Shown one piece after another: positions 40,091 to 48,316 of a stretch of DNA of 54,847 nucleotides. Within the stretch, counting starts at the first letter, position 1. Each line of letters begins with the position of its first letter. The notes beneath the pieces are model-generated. The model saw only the letters and a program-made list of their open reading frames with translations, ran no database searches and had not been told where the DNA came from. The DNA is from Streptomyces spiralis (GTDB lineage Bacteria; Actinomycetota; Actinomycetes; Streptomycetales; Streptomycetaceae), in contig NZ_BNBC01000036.1 of NCBI RefSeq assembly GCF_014654675.1, positions 9,303 through 64,149 on the forward strand, in the 5' to 3' direction. A program made the translations under genes and the position numbers.

Positions 40091-41281
40091 TCAGGGTGTC
40101 ATCAGCACCTTGATCGCGCCGTCCTGCTTGCGCTGGAACATCTCGTACGCGTGCGGCGCGTCCGCGAGCGGCACCCGGTGCGTGGCGAAGTCGTCGACGC
40201 CGAGCGGGTCCTCGTCGGTGAGGTAGGGCAGGATCTCGTCGGTCCAGTGGCGGACGTTGGCCTGGCCCATCCGGATCTGGAGCTGCTTGTCGAAGAGGGT
40301 GAGCATCGGCATCGGGTCGGCCGAGCCGCCGTAGACGCCGATGAGCGACAGGGTGCCGCCGCGGCGCACCAGGTCGATGGCCATGTGGAGGGCGGAGAGC
40401 CGGTCCACGCTGAAGCGTTCGGAGAGCGGGCCGCTCAGGGCGCGCGGCATGGCGGAGGCCGTCTGCTGGACGAGCCGGGCGACATGACTGCCGTGCGCCT
40501 CGGTGCCGACCGCGTCGATCACGGCGTCGGGGCCGCGCCCGCCGGTCTCGTCGTGGATCGCGGCGACGAGTTCCTTCTCGTGGTCGAAGTCGCGCAGGTC
40601 GTACGTCTCCACTCCGCGCCGGCGCGCCCGTGCCAGCCGCTCCGGGACCAGGTCCACGCCGAACACCCGCTCGGCGCCGCGCGCCTTGGCGATCCGGCAG
40701 GCCATGTCCCCGATCGGGCCGAGGCCGAGCACGGCGACGGTGCCGCCCCTGGGCACATCGGCGTAGGCGACGGCCTGCCAGGCGGTGGGCAGCACGTCGG
40801 AGAGGTAGACGAAACGGTCGTCGGCCGGCCCGTGGGGAACCTTGATCGGGCCGTAGTGCGCCTGCGGGACGCGCAGGTACTCGGCCTGGGCGCCCGGTAC
40901 GGCGCCGTACAGGCGGGTGTAGCCGAACAGTGCGGCGCCCATGCCCTCGCTGGTGACCTGGGTGGTCTCGCACTGGGTCTGCAGGCCGGCGGAGCACATG
41001 AAGCAGTGGCCGCAGGAGATCTGGAACGGCACGACCACGCGGTCGCCGGGCCTCAGATTCGGTACCTCGGGTCCCACCTCCTCGACGATGCCCATCGGCT
41101 CGTGGCCGAGGATGTCGCCCGGTGTCATGAACGGGGTGAGCACCTCGTACAGGTGCAGGTCCGAGCCGCACAGGCCGGTCGAGGTGATCCGGATGACGGC
41201 GTCCGTCGGCTCCTGGATCTTCGGATCGGGAACGTCGTCCACCCGGACGTCGCGCTTGCCCTGCCAGGTGACTGCCTTCAT
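40091..41281 (-). CDS. zinc-dependent alcohol dehydrogenase (threonine/formaldehyde dehydrogenase-like)
   Basis: Cytosolic MDR-family dehydrogenase, 396 residues. Catalytic zinc ligands are in GLCGSDLHLYE and GHEPMGIVEEVG; the structural-zinc lobe CGHCFMCSAGLQTQC retains several cysteines. The NAD-binding loop is VAVLGLGPIGDMACRIAKARGA. The extended form with an insert before the C terminus resembles glutathione-independent formaldehyde dehydrogenase-like proteins. Substrate unknown. ATG 41281. It is downstream of pcaV on the same strand with 106 bases between, so it is probably independent of pca control. Confidence 0.9.
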   Translation of the reverse strand: MKAVTWQGKRDVRVDDVPDPKIQEPTDAVIRITSTGLCGSDLHLYEVLTPFMTPGDILGHEPMGIVEEVGPEVPNLRPGDRVVVPFQISCGHCFMCSAGLQTQCETTQVTSEGMGAALFGYTRLYGAVPGAQAEYLRVPQAHYGPIKVPHGPADDRFVYLSDVLPTAWQAVAYADVPRGGTVAVLGLGPIGDMACRIAKARGAERVFGVDLVPERLARARRRGVETYDLRDFDHEKELVAAIHDETGGRGPDAVIDAVGTEAHGSHVARLVQQTASAMPRALSGPLSERFSVDRLSALHMAIDLVRRGGTLSLIGVYGGSADPMPMLTLFDKQLQIRMGQANVRHWTDEILPYLTDEDPLGVDDFATHRVPLADAPHAYEMFQRKQDGAIKVLMTP

Positions 41282-41387
41282 GTGTGGCGCCCCTTTCCGC
41301 CGTGGTCCGTCGTCTTCGCGGACGCCCGGGTACCCGGGCAGACATGGGCGAACCGGCGGAGCGAGACACTCTCCGGCGGCGACGGAG

Positions 41388-41852
41388 TCAGGCCGGCGCG
41401 GCCGTGCGTTCCCCCGGGTTGCGCAGTTCCTCGGCCGCGTCCGCGACCCTGCGGATGAGGTCGAGGAACCGGGTCTGCTCCTCGGCGCTGAGCGGGGCCA
41501 GGAAGACCTGGTTCATCCGGGCCGTGCGGACGGTGAGCTTGCGGTGGGTCCGCTCGCCCTCCTCGGTCAGCCGCAGCAGGAAGCGACGGCCGTCCTGCGG
41601 GTCGCGGACCTTGTCCAGCAGTCCCCGGCGGCCGAGCCTGCTGATGAGCTCGGCGATGGTGGACCGGTCGAGGCCCACCCGCTCCCCCACCGTGCGCTGG
41701 TCGAGCCCGGGCTCGGCGACGAGCGCGTTCAGGACCGCGAACTGCGGCGAGGTGATCTCCTCGGAGACCATCGTGTTCCACAGCAGGTAGTGGGCCTGCT
41801 GGAGCCGCCGGGCCAGGTGCCCGGGGTGGGTGGTCAGGTCCACCGCGGCCAT
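41388..41852 (-). CDS. pcaV: MarR family repressor of the pca cluster (PcaV)
   Basis: Winged-helix MarR protein, 154 residues (QFAVLNALVAEPGLDQRTVGERVGLDRSTIAELISRLGRRGLL in the DNA-binding core, DPQDGRRFLLRLTEEG in the wing). It is transcribed divergently from pcaI. In S. coelicolor the MarR protein in this position, PcaV, is released from DNA by protocatechuate, and the same is expected here. ATG 41852 is preceded by AGGGAG. The intergenic region contains palindromes suited to a MarR dimer. Confidence 0.9.
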   Translation of the reverse strand: MAAVDLTTHPGHLARRLQQAHYLLWNTMVSEEITSPQFAVLNALVAEPGLDQRTVGERVGLDRSTIAELISRLGRRGLLDKVRDPQDGRRFLLRLTEEGERTHRKLTVRTARMNQVFLAPLSAEEQTRFLDLIRRVADAAEELRNPGERTAAPA

Positions 41853-41924
41853 GTGCGCTCCCTGATCGATTCGTCGGTGCACTGAACAATAGTCGGCGAT
41901 CCCTCTTCTGTCGTCCACCTGGAT

Positions 41925-41939
41925 CAGTGATTCACCGAG
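41925..41939. promoter_or_regulatory. candidate PcaV operator 1
   Basis: TCAGTGATTCACCGA, a 15-bp palindrome with one mismatched pair around a central T, between pcaV and pcaI. TTGACG at 41943-41948 and TTGACC at 41952-41957 nearby could be -35 elements of the pcaI promoter. Confidence 0.52.
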
Positions 41940-41983
41940 GTCTTGACGGTTTTGACCTCCGGTGGCAGCGTGATGGCATATCG

Positions 41984-41996
41984 CTGAATTACTCAG
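41984..41996. promoter_or_regulatory. candidate PcaV operator 2
   Basis: CTGAATTACTCAG, CTGA/CTCAG-type palindrome, about 36-48 bases before the pcaI start. Related CTGA half-sites occur in operator 1 and at 41882-41885. Confidence 0.45.
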
Positions 41997-42031
41997 TGCC
42001 CTGATTAACCGCGGAGAGATGGACTTCACGG

Positions 42032-42814
42032 ATGGACAAGGTGGTCGCCACGGCCGTGGAGGCGGTGGCCGACGTGCCGGACGGCGCGTCGCTGGCGGTG
42101 GGCGGATTCGGGCTGAGCGGCGTGCCGAACGTGCTGATCCAGGCGCTGTACGAGCGCGGGGTCGGCGGCCTCTCGGTCGTCTCCAACAACTGCGGTGCCA
42201 TGGACTCCGGTCTCGCGGTGCTGCTCGCGGCCGGGCGGATCGCCCGGGTGACCGGCTCCTACATCGGCGCGAACAAGGAGTTCGCCCGCCAGTACCTGGC
42301 CGGTGAGCTGGAGGTGGAGATGATCCCGCAGGGCACGCTGGCCGAGCGGCTGCGCGCCGGCGGCGCGGGCATCCCCGCGTTCTACACCCCGGCCGGGGTC
42401 GGCACTCAGGTCGCCGACGGCGGACTGCCCTGGCGCTACGACGGACAGGGCGGGGTGGCGCTCGCCTCGCCGCCCAAGGAGGTGCGCGAGTTCGACGGCG
42501 TCCAGTACGTGCTGGAGCGGGGCATCCGCACCGACTTCGCCCTGGTCCGGGCGGCGAAGGGCGACCGTCACGGCAACCTGGTCTTCAACAAGTCCTCCCG
42601 CAACTTCAACCCGCTGGCCGCGATGGCCGGCAAGATCACGATCGCCGAGGTGGAGGAGCTGGTCGAGCCCGGCGAGCTGGACCCGGACGCGGTGCACCTG
42701 CCGGGCGTCTTCGTGCAGCGCGTGGTCGCGCTGACCCCGGAGCAGGCGACGGACAAGCGGATCGAGAAGCGGACGGTTTCCGCGCCCGAGGCGCGAGGGA
42801 CGGTGAGTGCGTGA
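42032..42814 (+). CDS. pcaI: 3-oxoadipate CoA-transferase subunit A
   Basis: Alpha subunit of the succinyl-CoA:3-oxoadipate CoA-transferase, 260 residues. It shows the family I pattern AVGGFGLSGVPNVLI and NNCGAMDSGL, followed by SYIGANKEFARQYLAGELEVE and TPAGVGTQVADGG. It activates beta-ketoadipate to its CoA ester with pcaJ. ATG 42032; GGAGAG is 13 bases upstream. First gene of the plus-strand pca operon and overlapping pcaJ at TGATG. Confidence 0.93.
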   Translation: MDKVVATAVEAVADVPDGASLAVGGFGLSGVPNVLIQALYERGVGGLSVVSNNCGAMDSGLAVLLAAGRIARVTGSYIGANKEFARQYLAGELEVEMIPQGTLAERLRAGGAGIPAFYTPAGVGTQVADGGLPWRYDGQGGVALASPPKEVREFDGVQYVLERGIRTDFALVRAAKGDRHGNLVFNKSSRNFNPLAAMAGKITIAEVEELVEPGELDPDAVHLPGVFVQRVVALTPEQATDKRIEKRTVSAPEARGTVSA

Positions 42815-43461
42815 TGGCCTGGACCCGTGAGGAGATGGCCGCCCGTGCGGCGCGCGAGCTGCGCGACGGCCAGTACGTCAACCTGGGCATCGGACTGCCC
42901 ACCCTGATCCCCAACCACCTGCCCCAGGGCGTCGAGGTGATCCTGGAGTCGGAGAACGGCATCCTGGGCACCGGCCCGTATCCCACCGAGGAGCAGGTCG
43001 ACCCCGATCTGATCAACGCGGGCAAGGAGACCGTCACGGTCCTGCCGGGGGCCTCGTTCTTCGACTCGGCGCTGTCCTTCGCGATGATCCGGGGCGGGCA
43101 CATCGACGTCGCCGTGCTGGGCGCCATGCAGGTCTCCGCCACCGGCGACCTGGCGAACTGGGCCGTCCCCGGCAAGATGATCACCGGGATCGGCGGTGCG
43201 ATGGACCTGGTCCACGGCGCCCGTACCGTCATCGTCGTCATGACGCACACCGCGAAGGACGGATCGCCGAAGATCCTCGAGCGGTGCCTGCTGCCCCTGA
43301 CCGGCAAGGCCTGCGTCGACCGGATCATCACCGACCTCGGCGTCCTCGACGTCACCGCCGACGGACTCGTCCTCGTCGAGACCGCGCCCGGCGTCTCCGT
43401 CGAGGAGATCACCGCCAGGACCGACGCCGAGGTCCGTGTCCCGGAGGAGCTCCGGCGATGA
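42814..43461 (+). CDS. pcaJ: 3-oxoadipate CoA-transferase subunit B
   Basis: Beta subunit, 215 residues, with the catalytic glutamate in VILESENGILGTGP and YVNLGIGLPTLIPNHLP at the N terminus. ATG 42814 overlaps the pcaI stop (TGATG); a GTG at 42811 is an alternative. Its own stop overlaps the ATG of the thiolase remnant (ATGA). Product beta-ketoadipyl-CoA needs a thiolase, which is missing here as an intact gene. Confidence 0.93.
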   Translation: MAWTREEMAARAARELRDGQYVNLGIGLPTLIPNHLPQGVEVILESENGILGTGPYPTEEQVDPDLINAGKETVTVLPGASFFDSALSFAMIRGGHIDVAVLGAMQVSATGDLANWAVPGKMITGIGGAMDLVHGARTVIVVMTHTAKDGSPKILERCLLPLTGKACVDRIITDLGVLDVTADGLVLVETAPGVSVEEITARTDAEVRVPEELRR

Positions 43462-43550
43462 AGCAGCTCGCCCGCAAGGGCTCCGGAACCGGCGTCGCCA
43501 CCCTCTGCATCGGTGTCGGCCAGGGCCTCGCCCTCGTTCTCGAACGCTAA
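43458..43550 (+). pseudogene. 30-codon 3' remnant of a thiolase, probably pcaF
   Basis: The frame encodes KQLARKGSGTGVATLCIGVG followed by QGLALVLER. This is the C-terminal strand-helix of thiolases and includes the second active-site cysteine (CIGVGQG), but the other 370 or so residues are absent. It begins with an ATG that overlaps the pcaJ stop. Related Streptomyces clusters carry pcaF at this place, so an internal deletion is the simplest explanation. The fragment cannot be catalytic. Confidence 0.8.
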
Positions 43551-43569
43551 GGAAGCGTCAGGTACCCCC

Positions 43570-44343
43570 ATGACTCTCACGCAACACGACATCGACCAGG
43601 AGATCGCGGCCGAGCACGCCGCGTACGAGAAGCGCCTCGCCGAAGGCGCGCCGGTCGAGCACCACCCGCGCCGCGACTACGCGCCCTACCGCTCCTCCGT
43701 GCTCCGCCACCCCAAGCAGCCGCTGGTCGCCATCGACGTCAGCAAGGACCCGGAGCTGGTCGAGCTGTCCTCGCCCGCCTTCGGCGAGCGGGACATCACC
43801 GGGATCGACAACGACCTCACCCGGCAGCACACCGGGGAGCCGGTCGGCGAGCGGATCACCGTCTCCGGGCGGCTGCTGGACCGCGACGGGCGCCCGGTGC
43901 GCGGCCAGCTCGTCGAGATCTGGCAGGCCAACTCCGCCGGCCGCTACGCCCACCAGCGCGAGCAGCACGACGCCCCGCTCGACCCCAACTTCAGTGGTGT
44001 GGGCCGCACGCTGACCGACGCTGACGGCTTCTACCGCTTCACCACCATCCAGCCGGGCCCGTACCCGTGGCGCAACCACGTCAACGCCTGGCGTCCGGCG
44101 CACATCCACTTCTCGGTCTTCGGCTCGGCGTTCACCCAGCGGCTGGTGACGCAGATGTACTTCCCGAACGACCCGCTCTTCCCCTACGACCCGATCCTGC
44201 AGTCCGTCACGGACGACGCCGCCCGGCAGCGGCTGGTCGCCACCTACGACCACAGCCTGTCGGTGCCGGAGTTCTCGCTCGGCTACCACTGGGACATCGT
44301 GCTGGACGGCCCGCACGCCACCTGGATCGAAGAAGGACGCTGA
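43570..44343 (+). CDS. pcaH: protocatechuate 3,4-dioxygenase beta subunit
   Basis: Iron(III) intradiol dioxygenase subunit, 257 residues, that holds the catalytic iron. Expected Tyr/Tyr/His/His ligands lie in NSAGRYAHQREQH, IQPGPYPWRNHVNAWRPAHIHFSVFG (two segments of 20 or fewer). With PcaG it opens protocatechuate to beta-carboxy-cis,cis-muconate. ATG 43570 follows the thiolase remnant by 19 bases. Only five bases separate its stop from pcaG. Confidence 0.95.
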   Translation: MTLTQHDIDQEIAAEHAAYEKRLAEGAPVEHHPRRDYAPYRSSVLRHPKQPLVAIDVSKDPELVELSSPAFGERDITGIDNDLTRQHTGEPVGERITVSGRLLDRDGRPVRGQLVEIWQANSAGRYAHQREQHDAPLDPNFSGVGRTLTDADGFYRFTTIQPGPYPWRNHVNAWRPAHIHFSVFGSAFTQRLVTQMYFPNDPLFPYDPILQSVTDDAARQRLVATYDHSLSVPEFSLGYHWDIVLDGPHATWIEEGR

Positions 44344-44348
44344 CTGCC

Positions 44349-44954
44349 ATGACGAAGATCGACACCAGCGGCCCGGAGGGCGTGCTGCCCACTCCGTCGC
44401 ACACGGTGGGCCCCTTCTACGGCTACGCGCTCCCGTTCCGCGGCGGCGAGGAGATCGCCCCCCTGGGCCACCCGGACACGATCACCGTGCACGGGTACGT
44501 GTACGACGGTGAGGGGCGCCCCCTGCCCGACGCGCTGCTGGAGGTGTGGGGGCCCGGCCCGGACGGCAGCCTGCCGGCCGTCGACGGCTCGATGCGGCGC
44601 GACCCGGCCTCCGGTGGCTTCCTCGGCCGCAACGGCGTGGAGTTCACCGGGTTCGGACGGATCCAGACCGACGCCGACGGTCACTGGTACGTACGGACGC
44701 TGCGGCCCGGCGCACGCGGGCAGAACGCGCCCTACCTCAGCATGTGCGTGTTCGCGCGCGGCCTGCTCGTGCACCTGTTCACCCGGATCTATCTGCCGGG
44801 CGACGCGACGGCGGCAGCGTCCGACCCGCTGCTCTCCCGGCTGGACGAGCAGCGACGCGGCACGTTGATCGCCGGGGACGAGGGCAACGGGACCTACCGT
44901 TTCGACATCCGCCTTCAGGGCGAGGGCGAGACGGTCTTCCTGGAGTTCCAGTGA
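44349..44954 (+). CDS. pcaG: protocatechuate 3,4-dioxygenase alpha subunit
   Basis: Structural partner of PcaH, 201 residues (PTPSHTVGPFYGYALPF at the N terminus, ITVHGYVYDGEGRPLPDALLEVW as the beta core, FTRIYLPGD later). It lacks the full iron-ligand set, as normal for the alpha subunit. ATG 44349; its stop overlaps the pcaB GTG by four bases. Confidence 0.94.
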   Translation: MTKIDTSGPEGVLPTPSHTVGPFYGYALPFRGGEEIAPLGHPDTITVHGYVYDGEGRPLPDALLEVWGPGPDGSLPAVDGSMRRDPASGGFLGRNGVEFTGFGRIQTDADGHWYVRTLRPGARGQNAPYLSMCVFARGLLVHLFTRIYLPGDATAAASDPLLSRLDEQRRGTLIAGDEGNGTYRFDIRLQGEGETVFLEFQ

Positions 44955-46303
44955 CATCACCCGCTTCACCGGCATCGTCCGCCGAGGCCGATGCCGGACT
45001 GCTCGGGCCCGGCTGGGCCGGCTCCCCCGCCGCGTCCGCGTCGGGCGACACCGCCTTCCTGCGGGCGCTGCTCGACGCCGAGGCCGCCCTCACCCGGGCG
45101 CAGGCCACGCTCGGTCTCGCCCCGGCCGAGGCGGCGGACGCGGTGACCCGGGCGGCCGACCCGGCCCGCTTCGACGTGCGCGCGCTCGCCGAGCGCGCCC
45201 GCGCGGGCGGCAACCCGGTGATCCCGCTGGTCGCCGACCTGACGCGGGCCGTGGGCGAGGAGTACGGCCCCTATGTCCACCGGGGCGCGACCAGCCAGGA
45301 CATCATGGACACGGCGACGATGCTGGTGGCCGTGCGCACCCTGGACCCGGTCCTCGCCGACCTGGCCCGCACCGAGGCGGCGCTGGCCCGGCTGGCCCGC
45401 GAGCACCGCGACACGGTGATGCCCGGCCGGACGCTGACCCAGCACGCCGTACCGACCACGTTCGGCCTGAAGGCGGCCGGCTGGCGGTCGCTGGTGCTGG
45501 ACGCCCGGGACCGGATCACGCAGGTACGGGACACGCTGCCCGCCCAACTCGGCGGCGCGGCCGGGACGCTGGCGGCCTTCGCCGCGTACGGCGCCGACGA
45601 CGCGACGGCGCTGACGGAGGCGTACGCCCGGGAACTCGGCCTGCGCGCACCGCTGCTGCCCTGGCACACGCTGCGCACCCCCGTCGCCGACCTCGCCGGA
45701 TGCCTCGCCTTCACGGCCGGGGCGCTGGGGAAGGCCGCGGCGGACGTACTGGTGCTCTGCCGTACGGAGATCGCGGAGCTGGCGGAGGGCAGCGGCGGCG
45801 GCTCCTCGGCCATGCCGCACAAGGCGAACCCGGTGCGCGCCACCCTGATCGCGGCGGCCGCCCGGCGCGCCCCGCAACTCGCGGCCACGCTGTACGGGTC
45901 GCTCGCTGCGGAGGACGAGCGCCCGGCGGGCGCCTGGCACGCCGAGTGGGAGCCGCTGCGCGACCTGCTGCGGCTGGCCGGCGGCGCGGCCCGCGACGCG
46001 GCGGAGCTTGCCGAGGGGCTGCGGGTGGACTCCGATGCCATGCGCGCCCATCTCGGTCTCACCCACGGGCTGATCGTCTCCGAGCGGTTGTCGGCGGAGC
46101 TGGCCCCACTCATCGGCCGAGCCCGTGCCAAGGAGCTGCTCACCGAACTCGCCCGCCGCACCTACACGGAAGGCCGCGGACTCGGTGAACTCCTCGTCGA
46201 GCAATCGGAGTTGAAGGACATCGACCTCGGCCCGCTCACCGACCCCACCCGCTACACCGGCTCCGCCGGAGCCCTCATCGACCGCGCCCTGGAGCGACAT
46301 TGA
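44951..46303 (+). CDS. pcaB: 3-carboxy-cis,cis-muconate cycloisomerase
   Basis: Fumarase/aspartase superfamily enzyme, 450 residues, that lactonises beta-carboxymuconate. The signature loop GSSAMPHKANPVRA is present, together with VHRGATSQDIMDTATML and RTLTQHAVPTTFGLKAAGW. GTG 44951 overlaps the pcaG stop (GTGA) and its stop overlaps the TTG of pcaL (TTGA), so pcaG, pcaB and pcaL are translationally coupled. Confidence 0.94.
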   Translation: MTSPASPASSAEADAGLLGPGWAGSPAASASGDTAFLRALLDAEAALTRAQATLGLAPAEAADAVTRAADPARFDVRALAERARAGGNPVIPLVADLTRAVGEEYGPYVHRGATSQDIMDTATMLVAVRTLDPVLADLARTEAALARLAREHRDTVMPGRTLTQHAVPTTFGLKAAGWRSLVLDARDRITQVRDTLPAQLGGAAGTLAAFAAYGADDATALTEAYARELGLRAPLLPWHTLRTPVADLAGCLAFTAGALGKAAADVLVLCRTEIAELAEGSGGGSSAMPHKANPVRATLIAAAARRAPQLAATLYGSLAAEDERPAGAWHAEWEPLRDLLRLAGGAARDAAELAEGLRVDSDAMRAHLGLTHGLIVSERLSAELAPLIGRARAKELLTELARRTYTEGRGLGELLVEQSELKDIDLGPLTDPTRYTGSAGALIDRALERH

Positions 46304-47415
46304 CTCTGCACCACCTTGCCGAAGGCCCCACCAGTGCTCCCCCGCTGCTGCTCGGACCGTCGCTCGGCACGTCGTACAGGCTGTGGGACAAGGTCGCCCC
46401 GGAGCTGGCGGTCTCCCACCGGGTGGTCCGCTGGGACCTTCCCGGGCACGGCGGTTCGGCGGCGGACCTCGTCGGTGCGGGCGCGACCGTCGCCGATCTC
46501 GCCGGACTGGTGCTTCAGCTCGCGGACGGGCTCGGCATCGAGCGGTTCGCCTACGCGGGGGTGTCGCTGGGCGGGGCGGTGGGGCTGCATCTGGCCGTGC
46601 ACCACCCCGAGCGGGTGGCGTCCCTGGCGGTGATCTGCTCCTCCGCTCACTTCGGTGGCGAGAAGGCGTGGCGGGAGCGGGCCGAGCGGGTCCGGCGGGA
46701 GGGTCTGGACTGGCTGGTGGCCGGCGCGGACGCCCGGTGGTTCGCGGGCGACTTCACCGTGCCGGAGCTGGTCCGGGACCACCGGGAGGCCGACCCGGAG
46801 GCGTACGCCGCCTGCTGCGACGCGCTGGCCGACTTCGACCTGACCGACCGGCTGGGCCGGATCGGCGCGCCCACGCTGCTGATCGCCGGCCGCGAGGATC
46901 CGGCCACACCTCCCGCGCATCTGCGGCAGATCGCGGACGCGGTGCCGGGCGCGGCGCTGGCGGAGATCCCGGGGGCGTCCCACCTGGCGCCCGCCCAGCG
47001 CCCGGAGGCCGTCCTGGCCGCGCTGCGCACCCACCTGGACGGTGCGCCCCGGCGGGGCATGGAGGTGCGGCGGGAGGTCCTCGGCGACGCGCACGTGGAC
47101 CGCGCGCAGGCCCGGCAGACCCCGTTCACGGCCCGCTTCCAGGACTTCATCTCCCGCTACGCGTGGGGCGAGATCTGGACCGATCCGACGCTGACCCGCC
47201 GCGAGCGCAGCATGATCACCATGACGGCGCTGGTGGCGCACGGCCACTACGACGAGCTGGCGATGCATGTGCGGGCGGCGCGCCGCAACGGGCTCACACC
47301 GGAGGAGATCGGCGCGGTGCTGCTGCAGAGCGCCGTGTACTGCGGGGTCCCGGCGGCGAACTCGGCGTTCGCGGTGGCCCAGCGGGTGCTGGCCGAGGAG
47401 TCCGGCGAAGGGTGA
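46300..47415 (+). CDS. pcaL: fused 3-oxoadipate enol-lactonase / 4-carboxymuconolactone decarboxylase
   Basis: Bifunctional enzyme, 371 residues. Residues 1-245 form an alpha/beta hydrolase (nucleophile elbow GVSLGG, acid in AGREDPATP, His in PGASHLAP) equivalent to PcaD; residues 250-371 are a carboxymuconolactone decarboxylase domain (MTALVAHGHYDELAMHVRAA, VYCGVPAANSAFAVA) equivalent to PcaC. The order PcaD-PcaC is that known for actinobacterial PcaL. Start TTG 46300, overlapping the pcaB stop by four bases. Last gene of the pca operon. Confidence 0.94.
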   Translation: MTLHHLAEGPTSAPPLLLGPSLGTSYRLWDKVAPELAVSHRVVRWDLPGHGGSAADLVGAGATVADLAGLVLQLADGLGIERFAYAGVSLGGAVGLHLAVHHPERVASLAVICSSAHFGGEKAWRERAERVRREGLDWLVAGADARWFAGDFTVPELVRDHREADPEAYAACCDALADFDLTDRLGRIGAPTLLIAGREDPATPPAHLRQIADAVPGAALAEIPGASHLAPAQRPEAVLAALRTHLDGAPRRGMEVRREVLGDAHVDRAQARQTPFTARFQDFISRYAWGEIWTDPTLTRRERSMITMTALVAHGHYDELAMHVRAARRNGLTPEEIGAVLLQSAVYCGVPAANSAFAVAQRVLAEESGEG

Positions 47416-47478
47416 CCCTGCCGGTCGTACCCCCAGCGGCAGCACGCGCCGGGCGGCGCCGGTGCCTACGGTGGGTGC

Positions 47479-48270
47479 ATGTCCACTGTTCTGATCACCG
47501 GCGCCACCTCCGGTCTCGGCCGGTATGTCGCCTTCGAACTGGTCCGCTCCGGGCACGTCGTCCTCGCCCACGGCCGGGACCCGGGCCGCACCGAGCGGCT
47601 GGTCGAGGAGCTGCGCGCCGAGGGCGAGGCGGCGGGGTTCGTCGCCGACCTCGCCTCCCTGGCGCAGGTGCGCGAGCTGGGGGCCGAGGTCGCACAGGCG
47701 TACCCCGGGCTGGACGTACTGGTCAACAACGCGGGCGTCGGCAGCGGCGGGCCGGACTCCGCGCGCGAGGTCAGCGCCGACGGACACGAGTTGCGGCTGG
47801 CGGTGAACTACCTCGCGCCGGTCGTGCTGACCCGGTCGCTGCTGCCCGTGCTGCGGAGGAACGCACCGGCCCGGATCGTGAACGTCGGCTCGGCCGGCCA
47901 GGAGCCGCTCGACTTCGCCGATCCCGAGCTGACCCGCGGCTACAGCGGTGTGGCCGCGTACTGCCGCAGCAAGTTCGCGCTCGCCGCCCACACCTTCTCC
48001 CTCGCCGAGGAGCTGGCGGGCACCGGTGTCGCGGTGAACGTGCTGCACCCGGCGACCTACATGGACACGTCCATGGTGCGGGCGGCCGGCATCGAGCCCT
48101 GGAACACGGTCGCCGACGGCGCGCCCGGCGTGCTCGACCTGGCCACCCGCGACCTGGGCTCCGGCCGCTACTTCGACGGCACGCGTCCGGCGCGGGCGCA
48201 CGAGGCCGCCTACGACGCCGGGGTGCGGGCGCGCCTGACGGCGGTGACCGAGCAGTTGCTCGGCCTGTGA
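47479..48270 (+). CDS. short-chain dehydrogenase/reductase
   Basis: Classical-type SDR, 263 residues. Cofactor motif TGATSGLG near the N terminus, NNAGVG, catalytic Ser in VNVGSAGQEP and YCRSK as the YxxxK pair. The substrate is unknown. ATG 47479, 63 bases after pcaL; read-through from the pca operon is possible but no functional link is evident. Confidence 0.9.
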   Translation: MSTVLITGATSGLGRYVAFELVRSGHVVLAHGRDPGRTERLVEELRAEGEAAGFVADLASLAQVRELGAEVAQAYPGLDVLVNNAGVGSGGPDSAREVSADGHELRLAVNYLAPVVLTRSLLPVLRRNAPARIVNVGSAGQEPLDFADPELTRGYSGVAAYCRSKFALAAHTFSLAEELAGTGVAVNVLHPATYMDTSMVRAAGIEPWNTVADGAPGVLDLATRDLGSGRYFDGTRPARAHEAAYDAGVRARLTAVTEQLLGL

Positions 48271-48316
48271 GCCGAGGCCCGGTCGCCGGCCCTTGGAGTT
48301 GTCCGGCGGTGGACGC

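Noticed and set aside
46252..48201. 649-codon minus-strand open frame
   Set aside because: Entirely antisense to pcaL and the SDR gene, which carry clear catalytic motifs.
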